Assembly (NCBI GenBank): GCA_016744015.1
Contig: JADGFD010000003.1
Coordinates: 62,001 to 126,000 of the forward strand
Source: Paracoccaceae bacterium
GTDB taxonomy: Bacteria; Pseudomonadota; Alphaproteobacteria; Rhodobacterales; Rhodobacteraceae
DNA length: 64,000 nucleotides
Direction of reading: 5' to 3'
Part shown: positions 29,113 through 38,644 of the stretch, in pieces
Position numbering within the stretch: the first letter of the stretch is position 1
Layout of the letters: every line of letters starts with the position of its first letter
Position numbers and translations under genes: made by a program
The notes under the pieces: model-generated
Database searches by the model: none
The model's input: the letters and a program-made list of their open reading frames with translations, nothing else
Told to the model about the DNA's origin: nothing

Positions 29113-30136
29113 GTTCAAACCCCGCGATTTCACCGTGGCCCTCAGGCACCAAAGCCAGCACTTTGAACAGCTTGCCCATCTCGTTCGGGCTTGTCAATCG
29201 CGCCATATCTGCGGCCACCCCCTTTGCGCCCGCCGTTGCTAGCGCTTGCTTGCGCGCCTCAATCCCGAGGCGGGTAAGGAACTGCCCTTGCGTTGTAAAC
29301 CCGTGGGCCACGCCGTTTTGCACTAGATCTTTGAAACGCACATGCGCTGTTAGGTCCGCTTTGCCGGGGGCGGAAAACGGCTCAGCTTTTTGGTGTTGAA
29401 GCACGGCTTGAAAGGTGTCTCCGATGCCATCAAAACCGCCATAATCTACGATAAGCGCCGCGCCACCTTGGGTGGCTATCCGCTTGGTCAGAGTATTGGC
29501 AATCGCTTGCGAAGCTGCGGCCACCTCCACAATGCGGCCTGTTTCAAGGCTTGCAAATGCAGCCTCCAAATCGGGCTGCTGGACTGTGTCGGACAACACC
29601 CATGTGAGGCCCTCTCCTACCAGCCGCTCTTGCCAGCCAAAATCATTTTTTATGAATTGCCGGATGGGCAAGGCGTCAAAGAACTCGTTAGCGATGGCAA
29701 AAACAGGGCCGCTGGGCAGGTCTTCTAAGCGCGCAATATGGCGCATATCGCCGAGCGCCTCGCGCTGCACGGCTTGCAGGCGCGTGCTGGTTTCCAGCAG
29801 GCAAACTTCGGCGGCCTCTAGAAAGGCTGGCGCAAGCTTTGCCACCCGTAGAATGTCGGCCATCAGGGTGCCACGGCCCGGCCCCAACTCTAGCAGAATA
29901 AAGTGATCTGGCGCACCGGATTCTTGCCACATATGCACCAGCCACAGCCCGATAAGCTCACCAAACATTTGGCTGATTTCGGGCGCAGTGGTAAAATCAC
30001 CATCCGCGCCAAAGGGCTGCTGCTGCATATAATAGCCGTGTTCGGGGTGGCTCAGGCACAGCTGCATATAGCGGCTCAGCGGCATTGGGCCTTGGGCCGC
30101 AATTTCGGCCTCAATGATGGCTGTTAGCGCCGTCAC
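29102..30136 (-). CDS. MidA/NDUFAF7 family SAM-dependent methyltransferase
   Basis: A 344-residue protein of the former DUF185 family. The mitochondrial relative NDUFAF7 methylates an arginine of a respiratory complex I subunit. The N-terminus has [17 protein letters not shown], and the SAM-binding motif is [17 protein letters not shown] chose GTG at 30136, which overlaps the lgt stop as GTGA, rather than the upstream TTG. Its location between lgt and pgeF is the usual alphaproteobacterial order. A complex I role here is inference from the family. Confidence 0.87.
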   Translation of the reverse strand: MTALTAIIEAEIAAQGPMPLSRYMQLCLSHPEHGYYMQQQPFGADGDFTTAPEISQMFGELIGLWLVHMWQESGAPDHFILLELGPGRGTLMADILRVAKLAPAFLEAAEVCLLETSTRLQAVQREALGDMRHIARLEDLPSGPVFAIANEFFDALPIRQFIKNDFGWQERLVGEGLTWVLSDTVQQPDLEAAFASLETGRIVEVAAASQAIANTLTKRIATQGGAALIVDYGGFDGIGDTFQAVLQHQKAEPFSAPGKADLTAHVRFKDLVQNGVAHGFTTQGQFLTRLGIEARKQALATAGAKGVAADMARLTSPNEMGKLFKVLALVPEGHGEIAGFEHGT

Positions 30137-31014
30137 GTCTTGGCCTTGATTCTGAGGATCATCCAAAGCCCAACCAAAATCATTGGCAATGAGAGTAGCT
30201 GCCCCATGGTGACGCCGGTATTGGCGAAGGTGAAGATATAGCCGATCGGGTTATCTACCGAGGTAAATTGCGCGTCTGGCTGGCGGAAATATTCGACCAC
30301 CCAACGCGAGGCACCATAGCCAAACAGAAACACGCCAATTAACCGCCCCGGGGCCTTTAGCCAGCCTTTGCGCCACACCAGCCAGCTCATCACCAGCCCC
30401 AGCACCAGCCCCTCCAAGCCCGCTTCGTAAAGTTGGCTGGGGTGGCGCAGGCACTCGCCCAGCCACTCGGGCGGGCAGGTTTGGGCTCGGGGGTCTGGAA
30501 AGCTTACGCCCCATGCGGCATCGGTTGGCCTACCCCAAAGCTCGGGCTTAATGAAATTGGCGAGGCGGCCAAAGAACAGGCCAAGAGGGGCTACAACGGC
30601 CACGGCATCCCCGATGCTTAATATCGGCAGTTTGTGCTTCCATCCGAAAAGCGCCACGCCCGCCGCCACGCCAGCAAAGCCGCCATGGAAGGCCATGCCG
30701 CCTTCCCAAACCTTCAGAATGCTCAGCGGATCAGCCAAATAGGGCGCCGGATTATAGAAGATCACAAAGCCCAAGCGCCCACCGATGATCACCCCCAGCA
30801 CCATCCATGTCAGCAGATCTTCAACCTGCTTTTTGCTGAGCGGCACGCTGTGCCACAGCCTTGGGCGGGCAACCAGCAGCAGGATATAGCGCCAGCCCAG
30901 CACCAGCCCCGCGATATAGGCCAGCGCATACCAGCGCAGGGCCACGTTGAAGCCAAACAGCTCAAACGCAAAAATTTCGGGGGCTATATCTGGGAACGGG
31001 AGGGCAAGCAGCAC
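30133..31014 (-). CDS. lgt: prolipoprotein diacylglyceryl transferase
   Basis: Inner-membrane enzyme that attaches diacylglycerol to the lipobox Cys of prelipoproteins, the first step in lipoprotein maturation. About seven membrane helices are present, with signatures [26 protein letters not shown] and [12 protein letters not shown]. The start was set at GTG 31014 ([15 protein letters not shown]), with AGGA 7 bases upstream; the longer frame to 31101 begins with unlikely residues. This window encodes several lipoproteins that would be substrates. It is divergent from ubiK. Confidence 0.94.
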   Translation of the reverse strand: MLLALPFPDIAPEIFAFELFGFNVALRWYALAYIAGLVLGWRYILLLVARPRLWHSVPLSKKQVEDLLTWMVLGVIIGGRLGFVIFYNPAPYLADPLSILKVWEGGMAFHGGFAGVAAGVALFGWKHKLPILSIGDAVAVVAPLGLFFGRLANFIKPELWGRPTDAAWGVSFPDPRAQTCPPEWLGECLRHPSQLYEAGLEGLVLGLVMSWLVWRKGWLKAPGRLIGVFLFGYGASRWVVEYFRQPDAQFTSVDNPIGYIFTFANTGVTMGQLLSLPMILVGLWMILRIKAKT

Positions 31015-31095
31015 GGGGCGTCCTTGGTGATTGTGATTGGCAATAGTCCGGCAACGGCCTATATATAAGCTAGGTTTTTGAAAAGGAAATGTCCA

Positions 31096-31335
31096 ATGCA
31101 ATCACGCAACCGTGTGCTCGACGATATGTCAAAGCTAATGACCAACGCCATGGGGGTTGCGCAAGGCGCGCGCACCGAGGCCGAAACCGCGATGAAATCT
31201 GTGATGGACCGCTGGATGGCGGACCGTGAATTTGTTTCGCGTGAGGAGTTTGAGGCCGTGCGCTTGATGGCACAAAAGGCGCGCGAAGAATGCACCGCCC
31301 TTGAAGCGCGCATTGCAGCGCTGGAAGCCAAGTAA
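31096..31335 (+). CDS. ubiK: ubiquinone biosynthesis accessory factor UbiK (BMFP)
   Basis: A 79-residue protein of the BMFP/UbiK family, which helps assemble or target the ubiquinone biosynthesis complex. It has the typical N-terminal amphipathic region ([19 protein letters not shown]) and a C-terminal coiled coil ending in [16 protein letters not shown] at 31083-31087 sets the start at 31096. ubiG, another ubiquinone gene, lies far away at 53001. Confidence 0.88.
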   Translation: MQSRNRVLDDMSKLMTNAMGVAQGARTEAETAMKSVMDRWMADREFVSREEFEAVRLMAQKAREECTALEARIAALEAK

Positions 31336-31368
31336 CAAGACCAACGAATCGCTTTACAGGGGCGCGCC

Positions 31369-31387
31369 GCCATACATATAGTATGGC
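31369..31387. promoter_or_regulatory. inverted repeat between ubiK and ybjN
   Basis: GCCATAC and GTATGGC form a perfect 7-base inverted repeat around ATATA, with GGCGCGCC-type flanks. There is no T run, so it may be an operator or an RNA processing hairpin rather than a terminator. Confidence 0.4.
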
Positions 31388-31441
31388 AGGCCGCCCTATA
31401 CGCGATTTATAGAGGTGTGCCATAGTGATTTGGAGCCTCAT

Positions 31442-31933
31442 ATGCATATTCAGGAGCTGGAAGATTTGCACCCGATTGACCTTGTTCAATCGCTCGCGCA
31501 AAGCCATGACTGGGTGTTTGAGCGCCAAAATGATGACCAGATCGCACTGGTGGTTGAGGGGCTTTGGCAACAATATGCCGTGAGCCTTGTGTGGTCTGAT
31601 ATGAATGAGACCTTGCGGCTGGTGTGCAGTTTTGAATTTGCCCCGCCAAAGGCCAAGCTGGCAGCACTGTATGAAACCCTGAACCTTGCCAATAACAGCT
31701 GCTGGAGCGGCGCATTTTCTTATTGGCAGGATCAGCAAACCATGGCCTATATTTACGGGTTAAACCTTGCGGGCGGGGCCGTTGCCAGCCCGCAGCAGGT
31801 GGATGATATGATGCGGGTTAGCGTGGCGGCCTGCGAAAAGCTATATCCGGCTTTTCAGCTGGTAAGCTGGGGTGATGACACCCCCGCACAAGCCATGCAG
31901 GCCGCGATCAGCGATGCTTATGGGCGGGCCTAA
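31442..31933 (+). CDS. YbjN domain protein
   Basis: A 163-residue protein with a YbjN fold, a family related to type III secretion chaperones and linked to stress and motility control in enterobacteria. Typical features are the VFERQNDDQIALVVEG strand pattern, LRLVCSFEFAPP and the MAYIYGLNLAGG segment. The start ATG 31442 is supported by GGAG about 7 bases before. It ends one base before proC, an arrangement repeated in many alphaproteobacteria, so the two are co-transcribed. Confidence 0.85.
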   Translation: MHIQELEDLHPIDLVQSLAQSHDWVFERQNDDQIALVVEGLWQQYAVSLVWSDMNETLRLVCSFEFAPPKAKLAALYETLNLANNSCWSGAFSYWQDQQTMAYIYGLNLAGGAVASPQQVDDMMRVSVAACEKLYPAFQLVSWGDDTPAQAMQAAISDAYGRA

Positions 31934-31934
31934 T

Positions 31935-32732
31935 ATGGATGGTGACTTGGTTCTCGTTGGCTGTGGTAAGATGGGCTCAGCCATGCTGGATGGCTGGCTG
32001 GCCAAGGGCGTGCAGCCCTCAACTATCTGGGTTTTAGAGCCTTACCCGAGCGGCCGCCTGAAGGCGCTGCAAGCCCAAGGGCTACACCTGAATGATGGCC
32101 TGCCGAGCGCTCCGGCGCTTTGTATGCTGGCCGTAAAGCCGCAATACATGAAAGAGGCCCTGCCCCAGCTCAAGGGCATGGGGGCCACTGTGTTCCTCTC
32201 GATTGCCGCGGGCATACCACTGGAAACCCTGGCGCAAGAACTGGGCGGCGGGCCGATTATACGCGCCATGCCCAACACCCCTGCCGCCATCGGGCGCGGG
32301 ATTACGGCGATTGTTGGCAACGCTGCGGCCACACCCGAAAACATGCAACTGGCCGAGGGCTTGCTGCAAGCGATTGGAGAAACCATCCGGCTGGACGCAG
32401 AAGACCAGATGGATGCTGTTACGGCGCTTTCCGGCTCTGGCCCCGCCTATGTGTTTCACCTGATTGAGGCTATGGCAGCGGCGGGCATGGTTGAGGGGCT
32501 GCCTGAGGACATGGCCATTAAACTGGCGACAGCTACAGTGGCAGGGGCTGGCATGCTGGCATCTAAATCTGATGAAAGCGCCGCACAGCTTCGCATTAAT
32601 GTGACCAGCCCAGCGGGCACGACGGAAGCAGGGCTAAAGGTGCTGATGGATGCCAAAAATGGCCTGCCCCCGCTGATGCGCCAAACCATCAAAGCCGCCG
32701 CTGATCGCTCCAAAGCGCTACGCGATAGCTAA
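31935..32732 (+). CDS. proC: pyrroline-5-carboxylate reductase
   Basis: A 265-residue enzyme for the last step of proline synthesis, reducing pyrroline-5-carboxylate with NAD(P)H. The N-terminal Rossmann motif is LVGCGKMGSAMLDGW. The family signature is present as VTSPAGTTEAGLKVL, and GSGPAYVFHLIEAMA forms the dimer and active-site region. ATG 31935 directly follows the ybjN stop. Confidence 0.95.
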   Translation: MDGDLVLVGCGKMGSAMLDGWLAKGVQPSTIWVLEPYPSGRLKALQAQGLHLNDGLPSAPALCMLAVKPQYMKEALPQLKGMGATVFLSIAAGIPLETLAQELGGGPIIRAMPNTPAAIGRGITAIVGNAAATPENMQLAEGLLQAIGETIRLDAEDQMDAVTALSGSGPAYVFHLIEAMAAAGMVEGLPEDMAIKLATATVAGAGMLASKSDESAAQLRINVTSPAGTTEAGLKVLMDAKNGLPPLMRQTIKAAADRSKALRDS

Positions 32733-32822
32733 GGCTTGCTTTTCTTCACCAAAGATTGATACCTATCGGCACAGAATGGCACCATACTGCCGATGATTCT
32801 CACCAGCTAAAGCGAGGCGGCC

Positions 32823-33155
32823 ATGCTGGATTTTGAAACCTTTCTAAAAGTCGATATGCGCGTGGGCAAAGTGCTGCGTGCTGAACCATACCCCGAGGCC
32901 CGAAAACCCGCGATAAAGCTCTGGGTCGATTTCGGGGCTGATATTGGCGAGAAAAAAACCTCGGCGCAGATCACCGATAATTACACTCCTGAAAGCCTAA
33001 TTGGCCGTTTTGTGGTAGGTGTGGTCAACTTCCCGCCGCGCCAGATCGGCAAGTTTATGTCGGAGTTTTTGGTGATTGGCGCGGAAGATGATGCCGGCGG
33101 CATTGTATTGTTAACCCCTGAAAAAACCGTGCCCCTTGGCGGGCGCGTGCATTAG
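32823..33155 (+). CDS. csaA: tRNA-binding protein CsaA
   Basis: A 110-residue OB-fold protein of the CsaA family, a dimeric tRNA-binding and possibly export-chaperone protein. Characteristic segments are FLKVDMRVGKVLRAEPYPEARKP, KKTSAQITDNY and NFPPRQIGKFMSEFLVIG. It lies 90 bases after proC and ends 9 bases before the hydroxyacid dehydrogenase gene. Confidence 0.93.
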   Translation: MLDFETFLKVDMRVGKVLRAEPYPEARKPAIKLWVDFGADIGEKKTSAQITDNYTPESLIGRFVVGVVNFPPRQIGKFMSEFLVIGAEDDAGGIVLLTPEKTVPLGGRVH

Positions 33156-33164
33156 GAGCGCGTG

Positions 33165-34133
33165 ATGGCAAGGCCCAGAATCATTGTGACCCGCAAGCTG
33201 CCCGAGCCTGTTGAAGCGCGGCTGAAATCGCTTTTCACCGTGGCGCTTAACCCGACTGACATGCCTTTTACCAAAGCCAAGCTGACCACAGCTATGGCCA
33301 AGGCCGACGGGCTTCTTTGCACCTTTGGGGACAAAATAGACGAAGATATTTTCGCCGCCAACGGTGCGCGCAAGGTCAAGATTGTTGCCAATTTCGGGGT
33401 GGGCACCAACCATATTGACCTAGAAACCGCCGAGGATATCGGGGTGGTGGTGACCAACACCCCCGGCGTGCTCAATGATGCCACAGCAGACCTTGCCATG
33501 GCGTTAATTTTAGCCAGCACTCGCCGGATGTTTTTCCATGAGGCCCGCTTGCGGCGGGGAGATTGGGAGGGTTTTGATATCACTTCGGGGCTGGGTAGTT
33601 CTTTACGCGGTAAAACCCTTGGTGTGGTCGGCATGGGCCGGATCGGCACGGCACTGGCGCAGCGGGCCCATTTTGGTTTTGGCATGAAGGTGATCTATTT
33701 CAACCGCTCCAAAGTGCTGGTGCCATCCATTCCAGAAGCGAAAGCGGCTGAGACCCTTGACGCGCTCATGGCTGAGGCAGATGTGGTCTCGCTACATGTG
33801 CCGGGCGACGCCCATAACCGCCACTTGATCAGCGCCAAGCGGTTGGCTCTGATGAAGCCTGACGCTCATTTGGTGAACACTGCACGCGGAGATGTGGTAG
33901 ACGAAGCCGCCTTGATTGCCGCTTTGGAAAGCGGCGCTATCGCCGGTGCGGGGCTTGATGTTTTTGAGCAAGAGCCTGCGGTGCCTGAGGCGCTTAGGCT
34001 GTTGGAAAACGTGACCTTGTTGCCGCATATAGGCAGCGCCACACTAGAAACCCGCATCGCCATGGGGATGCGGGCGGTTGATAATCTGGTGGCGTTTTTT
34101 GCTGAGCAAGTGCCGCCACATCAAGTGGTGTAA
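33165..34133 (+). CDS. D-2-hydroxyacid dehydrogenase (glyoxylate/hydroxypyruvate reductase type)
   Basis: A 322-residue NAD(P)-dependent dehydrogenase that probably reduces glyoxylate or hydroxypyruvate (GyaR-like). The NAD motif GVVGMGRIGTALAQRA is at about residues 150-165. The catalytic triad segments are visible: Arg in NTARGDVVDEAAL, Glu in EQEPAVPEAL and His in LLPHIGSAT. ATG 33165 is preferred to GTG 33162 because AGGAG at 33154-33158 fits it better. The substrate assignment is by family resemblance. Confidence 0.87.
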   Translation: MARPRIIVTRKLPEPVEARLKSLFTVALNPTDMPFTKAKLTTAMAKADGLLCTFGDKIDEDIFAANGARKVKIVANFGVGTNHIDLETAEDIGVVVTNTPGVLNDATADLAMALILASTRRMFFHEARLRRGDWEGFDITSGLGSSLRGKTLGVVGMGRIGTALAQRAHFGFGMKVIYFNRSKVLVPSIPEAKAAETLDALMAEADVVSLHVPGDAHNRHLISAKRLALMKPDAHLVNTARGDVVDEAALIAALESGAIAGAGLDVFEQEPAVPEALRLLENVTLLPHIGSATLETRIAMGMRAVDNLVAFFAEQVPPHQVV

Positions 34134-34153
34134 CCTTCCCCGCGGGAAAGGTT
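34132..34153 (+). terminator. possible terminator hairpin
   Basis: AACCTTCCC pairs with GGGAAAGGTT (one bulged A) across a 3-base loop, just after the dehydrogenase stop and before convergent tdk. The T run is weak. Confidence 0.45.
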
Positions 34154-34186
34154 ACTTTAGGCTAACATTGCTATATTGTTAAGTTT

Positions 34187-34765
34187 TTATCGCCCTATGG
34201 CTTCTCGCCAGTGGCGACGGCACAGAGAATGATAGGTCTCATTCCCGCCGATTTGCACCTGCTCACCACCGGTGAGCACACGGCCTTCCTCATCTTGGCG
34301 CACCACCATCGTGGCCTTTTTGCCGCAATGACAAATGGTACGCACCTCGCGCATTTCGTCGGACCAAGCCAGCAGCGCCGCTGAACCGGGGAAAAGCTCC
34401 CCCATAAAATCCACGCGCAAGCCATAGCACATAACGGGCACACCCAGATCATCCACCGCGCGGGCGAGCTGCCAGACCTGTTCTTTGCTCAGAAACTGGG
34501 CTTCGTCGATAAAAACACAGGCAACGGAGCCGTGAGCAAGCCGCGCTTTGATCATATCAAACAAATTGCTACTGGCGCTGAATTTGTCCGAGGGCGCATC
34601 AATGCCGATTCGGCTGGCAATTTTGCCTTCGCCCGCGCGGTCATCTAGCTGGGCGGTCAGGAGATAGGTCTCCATGCCGCCTTCATTATAGTTATAGGAC
34701 GCTTGCAAAAGAATGGTGCTTTTGCCGGCGTTCATGGTGGAGTAATTAAAATAGAGTTTAGCCAT
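34187..34765 (-). CDS. tdk: thymidine kinase
   Basis: A 192-residue type II thymidine kinase that phosphorylates thymidine in salvage. The P-loop is STMNAGKSTIL, the Mg-binding segment is VFIDEAQFL, and the zinc-binding cysteines appear in TICHCGKKAT and YHSLCRRHW. It stands alone between convergent and repeat-rich DNA. Confidence 0.95.
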   Translation of the reverse strand: MAKLYFNYSTMNAGKSTILLQASYNYNEGGMETYLLTAQLDDRAGEGKIASRIGIDAPSDKFSASSNLFDMIKARLAHGSVACVFIDEAQFLSKEQVWQLARAVDDLGVPVMCYGLRVDFMGELFPGSAALLAWSDEMREVRTICHCGKKATMVVRQDEEGRVLTGGEQVQIGGNETYHSLCRRHWREAIGR

Positions 34766-34789
34766 GCGAACTTATTATATCGGATAGAA

Positions 34790-35058
34790 GAGAGCGTCTA
34801 GCGCTTAGGTGCCTCGCTTCGCTCGGCTATCGCGGCGCGTCAGGCATTGCACTATTTGGCAACGGTAGGACCCGCGCCGCGTTGCAGCTGCGGCGCTTGT
34901 TGCAGTGCAAAATTCAAGCGCGTTATCGGCTCAGCGCGGCGCGCGCACAGACTCCCCAAGCAATACAATTGCCAGACGCGCCGCCACGGCGTCGCACACG
35001 CATTTTTTCCGAAGGGGAAAAGCCGCCCGCAGGGCGTATGGGATGGTGCGGCTTGGGG
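34790..35058 (-). repeat. G+C-rich repeat region, copy 2 of the 8750 element
   Basis: The 293-base gap between tdk and the kinase gene contains no convincing gene. Read on the minus strand, 34815-34900 carries AACGCGGCGCGGGT, then CGTTGCCA and TGCAATGC, matching the order in 8750-8829. CCTCGCTTCGCTCGGC at 34812 also occurs near 54502. Confidence 0.45.
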
Positions 35059-36390
35059 CTACGCCATGGTTTGCAGAAAGACGGCGCGGGTATTGGCGTC
35101 ATCAATATGGCTTGACAAAGCCTCGCATAACTCCTCACGGGTGCGGCAGGTTTTGGCGGTTTTCTTGATCAAAATTTTAGCGATTGGGCCGATATGGGGC
35201 ACCAGTTCTCGCGTCAGGGCCTCTAGTAGCTCATTACTCAACATCGGACCCGCCCCTGTCATACTGGCACCGGTTTGGCCAAGATGCGCCTGCACAGCAG
35301 CTTTAAAGGCGTCCCGATGCTCGGGGCCGAGCTCGGCGGCGAGCTGGTTAACAAGCGCGCCAGTATCAGTGGTGGAGGCCGACACCCGCTTTACCAGCAC
35401 CTTGGCAATGGGGCCAATTTGGGTAGTTAGCAGGCTTTCGATCTGCGCCAGTGCCGATTTTGGCATTTGCGAGGCCATGGTCTGGCTTAGCGCCGCTGCG
35501 GGCGCTGGGGCTGCGGGGGCCATGACCACAGTGCGGTCTGTATCATCCAGCGCCGCTCGGTCAACGTTGCGCAGGGCTTCATGGATCGCGTTGGCAAAGG
35601 CGCGGGCGTCAGGCGTGCGGTTGGCAGGATCAGCCACAAGGGTTTGGGCGGAAAGCTGATAGAGCCCTTCGGGGAGCCCAGGGGCTAAGCTACGCAGATC
35701 AAGCGACTGGCCGGAAATGACCTTTTGGGTCAGTTCCCCAAGCGAGGCGGATTCAAAGGGTTTACGCGCCGTCAGCAACTCAAACAAGATCACGCCCGCG
35801 CCAAAAATGTCGGCGCGATGGCCAGCGTGCTGACCCATAAATTGCTCGGGCGACATATAATCCGGCGTGCCAATCATGCCGCCTTGGGTCGCCCCAAGGG
35901 ACTCGACCTTGGCCACGCCAAAATCAGCCAGCTTTACGCTGCCATTGGGCAAAAGCAGCACATTGGCGGGTTTGATATCTCGATGCACAATGCCCGCGGT
36001 ATGGATAGCATCCAGCCCGGCCAGCATTTGTGTTAGAATCGAGCCAACTTCTTGCAAGTTAGGTAGTGGGCGGCGTTTGATGCGGTCTTCTACCGTTTCG
36101 GACTCGATATATTCCATTACCAGATAAGGCTGTTCATCCTGTTCCAGATAGTCAAATATCGTGACCAAGTTGCCATGCAGCACCCGCCCTGCGGCCTTGG
36201 CCTCACGGGCAAAGCGCTCTAGCCAGGAGGCGCGTTCGTCGGCATCCATTAGGTGAGTGTGCAGGGTTTTAATGGCCACAACCCGGTCAATATCCGGATC
36301 ATGGCCCTTATAAACAACTCCCATTGCCCCCTGCCCCAGCACGGAATCAACGAGGTATTTGCCAACAGATTTTGGCGCTTGGGAGGTCAT
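35059..36390 (-). CDS. Ser/Thr protein kinase with tandem C-terminal repeats
   Basis: A 443-residue eukaryotic-type protein kinase. The glycine loop is GQGAMG (19-24), the ATP-binding Lys is K41, the catalytic loop is VHRDIKPAN with D138, and DFG is at 156-158, so it should be active. Unlike many bacterial kinases it has no membrane helix. After an Ala/Pro linker, two related segments share IGPIAKVLVKR (325-335) and IGPIAKILIKK (400-410) about 75 residues apart, probably a duplicated sensory or protein-binding domain. It starts 1 base after the Tll0287-type sensor gene ends, so the two are one operon. Confidence 0.9.
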   Translation of the reverse strand: MTSQAPKSVGKYLVDSVLGQGAMGVVYKGHDPDIDRVVAIKTLHTHLMDADERASWLERFAREAKAAGRVLHGNLVTIFDYLEQDEQPYLVMEYIESETVEDRIKRRPLPNLQEVGSILTQMLAGLDAIHTAGIVHRDIKPANVLLLPNGSVKLADFGVAKVESLGATQGGMIGTPDYMSPEQFMGQHAGHRADIFGAGVILFELLTARKPFESASLGELTQKVISGQSLDLRSLAPGLPEGLYQLSAQTLVADPANRTPDARAFANAIHEALRNVDRAALDDTDRTVVMAPAAPAPAAALSQTMASQMPKSALAQIESLLTTQIGPIAKVLVKRVSASTTDTGALVNQLAAELGPEHRDAFKAAVQAHLGQTGASMTGAGPMLSNELLEALTRELVPHIGPIAKILIKKTAKTCRTREELCEALSSHIDDANTRAVFLQTMA

Positions 36391-36391
36391 A

Positions 36392-37264
36392 TTAGTCGTC
36401 CAGCAGCTTCATGGCGCTGGCCAGTGAGCGGCGCATGCGGTTAAAGGAAGAGGAGAGCGAGGAGATTTCATCGCCACCTTTTTTCACGTATTCTTCTGCC
36501 GAGAAATCGCCCATCGACACCTGCTCTGAAATGCCGGACATCACCGAAACCGGCTTCAAAACGATACGCGAGAGCATGATATTCACCAGAATAATCACCA
36601 CGGCAAAGGCCGCGCCGATCGAGGCCAAAATCACCAGCACCAGATCAATGGCGCGCTTGTCGGCCAGTGCCATTGGCACGGATACAATTTGCGCCCCAAT
36701 GGTTTCCCCCATTTGCCAGCCAAAGCCATTATCTGGCCCGTAAAGGTCCAGCATGGCGGCGGGGGCGATGTCCGGGTCCGAGTGGCAGGTCAGGCAGCTC
36801 TCTTTTTTGATCGTAAACGGAAAGGCCACAACATAGGAGCGGCCCGCATCGGTTTCGCGGATGCTGACCACACGATCAAGGCTCTGGTCATCGCGAAGCT
36901 GGTCGATCAGGTCGGCCTCCCAATCATTGGCAAGGTCGTCAGGGTTAGTGGGGTTGAGCGCGGCTTCTTTATAGGAATATTCGGGGAAACTTTCCTGAAA
37001 CTTGGCAAAAACCGTTTGCGCCGAGAAGGATGGCACGGAGTTTGGAATAAACAGAATGGCGTTATCATCAGCCAGTAGCGGCGTGATACCAGTGGCGGTA
37101 TAATTGCGCACCGCCAGCGCATTGGAGCGCACAATGTCGATCTCGTTTTCGATTTCCTGCAACACATTTCGCTGCGCGGCTTGATAGGTCAGAAACGAGG
37201 CCGCCCCCATGCCAATAAGGCAGGCGGTCACCAAAACAAGGTTAAACTTGGCGCGTAATTTCAT
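36392..37264 (-). CDS. Tll0287-like heme sensor with HAMP domain
   Basis: A 290-residue membrane sensor. It has an N-terminal membrane helix (about 7-28), a periplasmic DUF3365/Tll0287-like domain with one c-type heme site CLTCH (C157, C160, H161), a second helix (about 207-231) and a HAMP-like linker to residue 285. The protein ends there, with no output domain of its own. The Ser/Thr kinase gene follows after 1 base, so redox or gas sensing in the periplasm may be passed to the kinase (inference). It is divergent from the peptidoglycan-binding protein gene. Confidence 0.82.
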   Translation of the reverse strand: MKLRAKFNLVLVTACLIGMGAASFLTYQAAQRNVLQEIENEIDIVRSNALAVRNYTATGITPLLADDNAILFIPNSVPSFSAQTVFAKFQESFPEYSYKEAALNPTNPDDLANDWEADLIDQLRDDQSLDRVVSIRETDAGRSYVVAFPFTIKKESCLTCHSDPDIAPAAMLDLYGPDNGFGWQMGETIGAQIVSVPMALADKRAIDLVLVILASIGAAFAVVIILVNIMLSRIVLKPVSVMSGISEQVSMGDFSAEEYVKKGGDEISSLSSSFNRMRRSLASAMKLLDD

Positions 37265-37386
37265 AACTGATTCCTTTTTCCCCTAGGCACATTCTTAAAT
37301 AAATGTATTACTGTCGTGTAACTTACGCCAGATTTGTTTAATATGATATAGAGCTTATTTGGCCCTAATTGAAACAGGTTTTATAG

Positions 37387-38586
37387 ATGCTTAAATATTT
37401 TATTGTAATATCGCTGACACTTAGCACCGTTTTCTCAGCCAATGCGCAGGAGATGCGGCCCTTTAATGAGGTCTCGATTGTGGGGCTTATCATTACTTCT
37501 GGCGAAGAAACCACTGTTTCGGCAAGCGTGACCCAAACGCTCGAATCACTGGATGCGCAGGTGCTTACGGCCAATGCGCCCAATGCATCCCAGATGCGCT
37601 CTATCCTCAAGCGCTTTGCGGGCGCGGCGATAGATGTAGACGTAGCGCTGGTTTATTACGATGGTACCGTGCTCAAAATTGGTGACCGCGAGTTTGTAGC
37701 CCCCGGCGGCATTACCCTACGGCGGCGCTCTGATTTGCTAACCAAAGCCATTCCGCTTTCGGCCTTGGCGCGGGCCACGGCGCTGGCGGGCAATGGCGGC
37801 GCGGTGCTGGTGCATTCAAGCGATAGCGGTGTGGCCTTAATTGACGGCATAACACTGGTTGAAAATGCACCGGGCCCGCGCACTGGCACCAGCCCTATCC
37901 TGTTTGCCAATGCTCCGGCAACCGAAGGTGTGGCAGCGGGGCTGGCATCCATGATACAAATTGAAGGGGACATTAGCCTGAGCGACGCTTTGCTTGGGCT
38001 TTCTCAGCTGAGCGGCGTGAGCATCTCACAGCAGCCCACTGGGGCCACCATGCTGCGGGTTTACCCTGCGCCTGAGGTTGTGGAAATGGCTGCTGAAGCA
38101 ACGGCGGACACAACAGACTCTACAGAAACGGTCGAAACTTCCGAAGCCACCGGCCTGCCACAGGTTGGCGACGCAACCCCCGAAGCTGATTCAGCCGCAG
38201 GGGTTGCCGCAACCGTTGAAGCGCTCGAAAACGGCACGGATGTTGCCGCGATAGTTGATGAAACCAATAGCACCGATGCCGAGATGGCAACAGATGAAAG
38301 CACGGAAACGGCAGAAGACACCATGGAAACTCAAAATGCTACGGCCGATCTAGCCGCAGATTCCGAGCTTTCGATCGAAGTGCTGCGCGCCATGCAAGGT
38401 GCACTCACCCGCGGACAAAAACGCACGATCCAGCAGAAACTGCGCAACATGCGCTATTATCGCGGCTTGATTGATGGCATATTTGGCCCGCAAACCGCGC
38501 GGGCGATTTCCGCCTATCAGGAGTCCGTTGGGGCGACGGTTACCGGCGTATTGACGCCAATTCAACTGGAGGCGTTGAGTGAGTAG
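37387..38586 (+). CDS. secreted protein with C-terminal peptidoglycan-binding domain
   Basis: A 399-residue protein with a signal peptide (residues 1-21, cleavage after SANA). The N-terminal domain (about 22-230) is unrecognised. A long acidic Thr/Glu/Ala-rich linker (about 235-330) follows, then a PG_binding_1 domain (about 335-399) with IQQKLRNMRYYRGLIDGIFG and TARAISAYQ. It is probably anchored to the cell wall. It is the first gene of a rightward set with the caspase-like and lipoprotein genes, 58 bases before the caspase gene. Confidence 0.75.
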   Translation: MLKYFIVISLTLSTVFSANAQEMRPFNEVSIVGLIITSGEETTVSASVTQTLESLDAQVLTANAPNASQMRSILKRFAGAAIDVDVALVYYDGTVLKIGDREFVAPGGITLRRRSDLLTKAIPLSALARATALAGNGGAVLVHSSDSGVALIDGITLVENAPGPRTGTSPILFANAPATEGVAAGLASMIQIEGDISLSDALLGLSQLSGVSISQQPTGATMLRVYPAPEVVEMAAEATADTTDSTETVETSEATGLPQVGDATPEADSAAGVAATVEALENGTDVAAIVDETNSTDAEMATDESTETAEDTMETQNATADLAADSELSIEVLRAMQGALTRGQKRTIQQKLRNMRYYRGLIDGIFGPQTARAISAYQESVGATVTGVLTPIQLEALSE

Positions 38587-38644
38587 CTTGCGCGAATCGT
38601 GAAATTGGTTATACCTATGGTTGCTGTGAAAGATTAGAGGCAAT

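Noticed and set aside
34847..35659. 270-codon plus-strand frame
   Set aside because: It overlaps the kinase gene on the other strand and a repeat region, and consists of Ser/Arg/Ala-rich shadow sequence.
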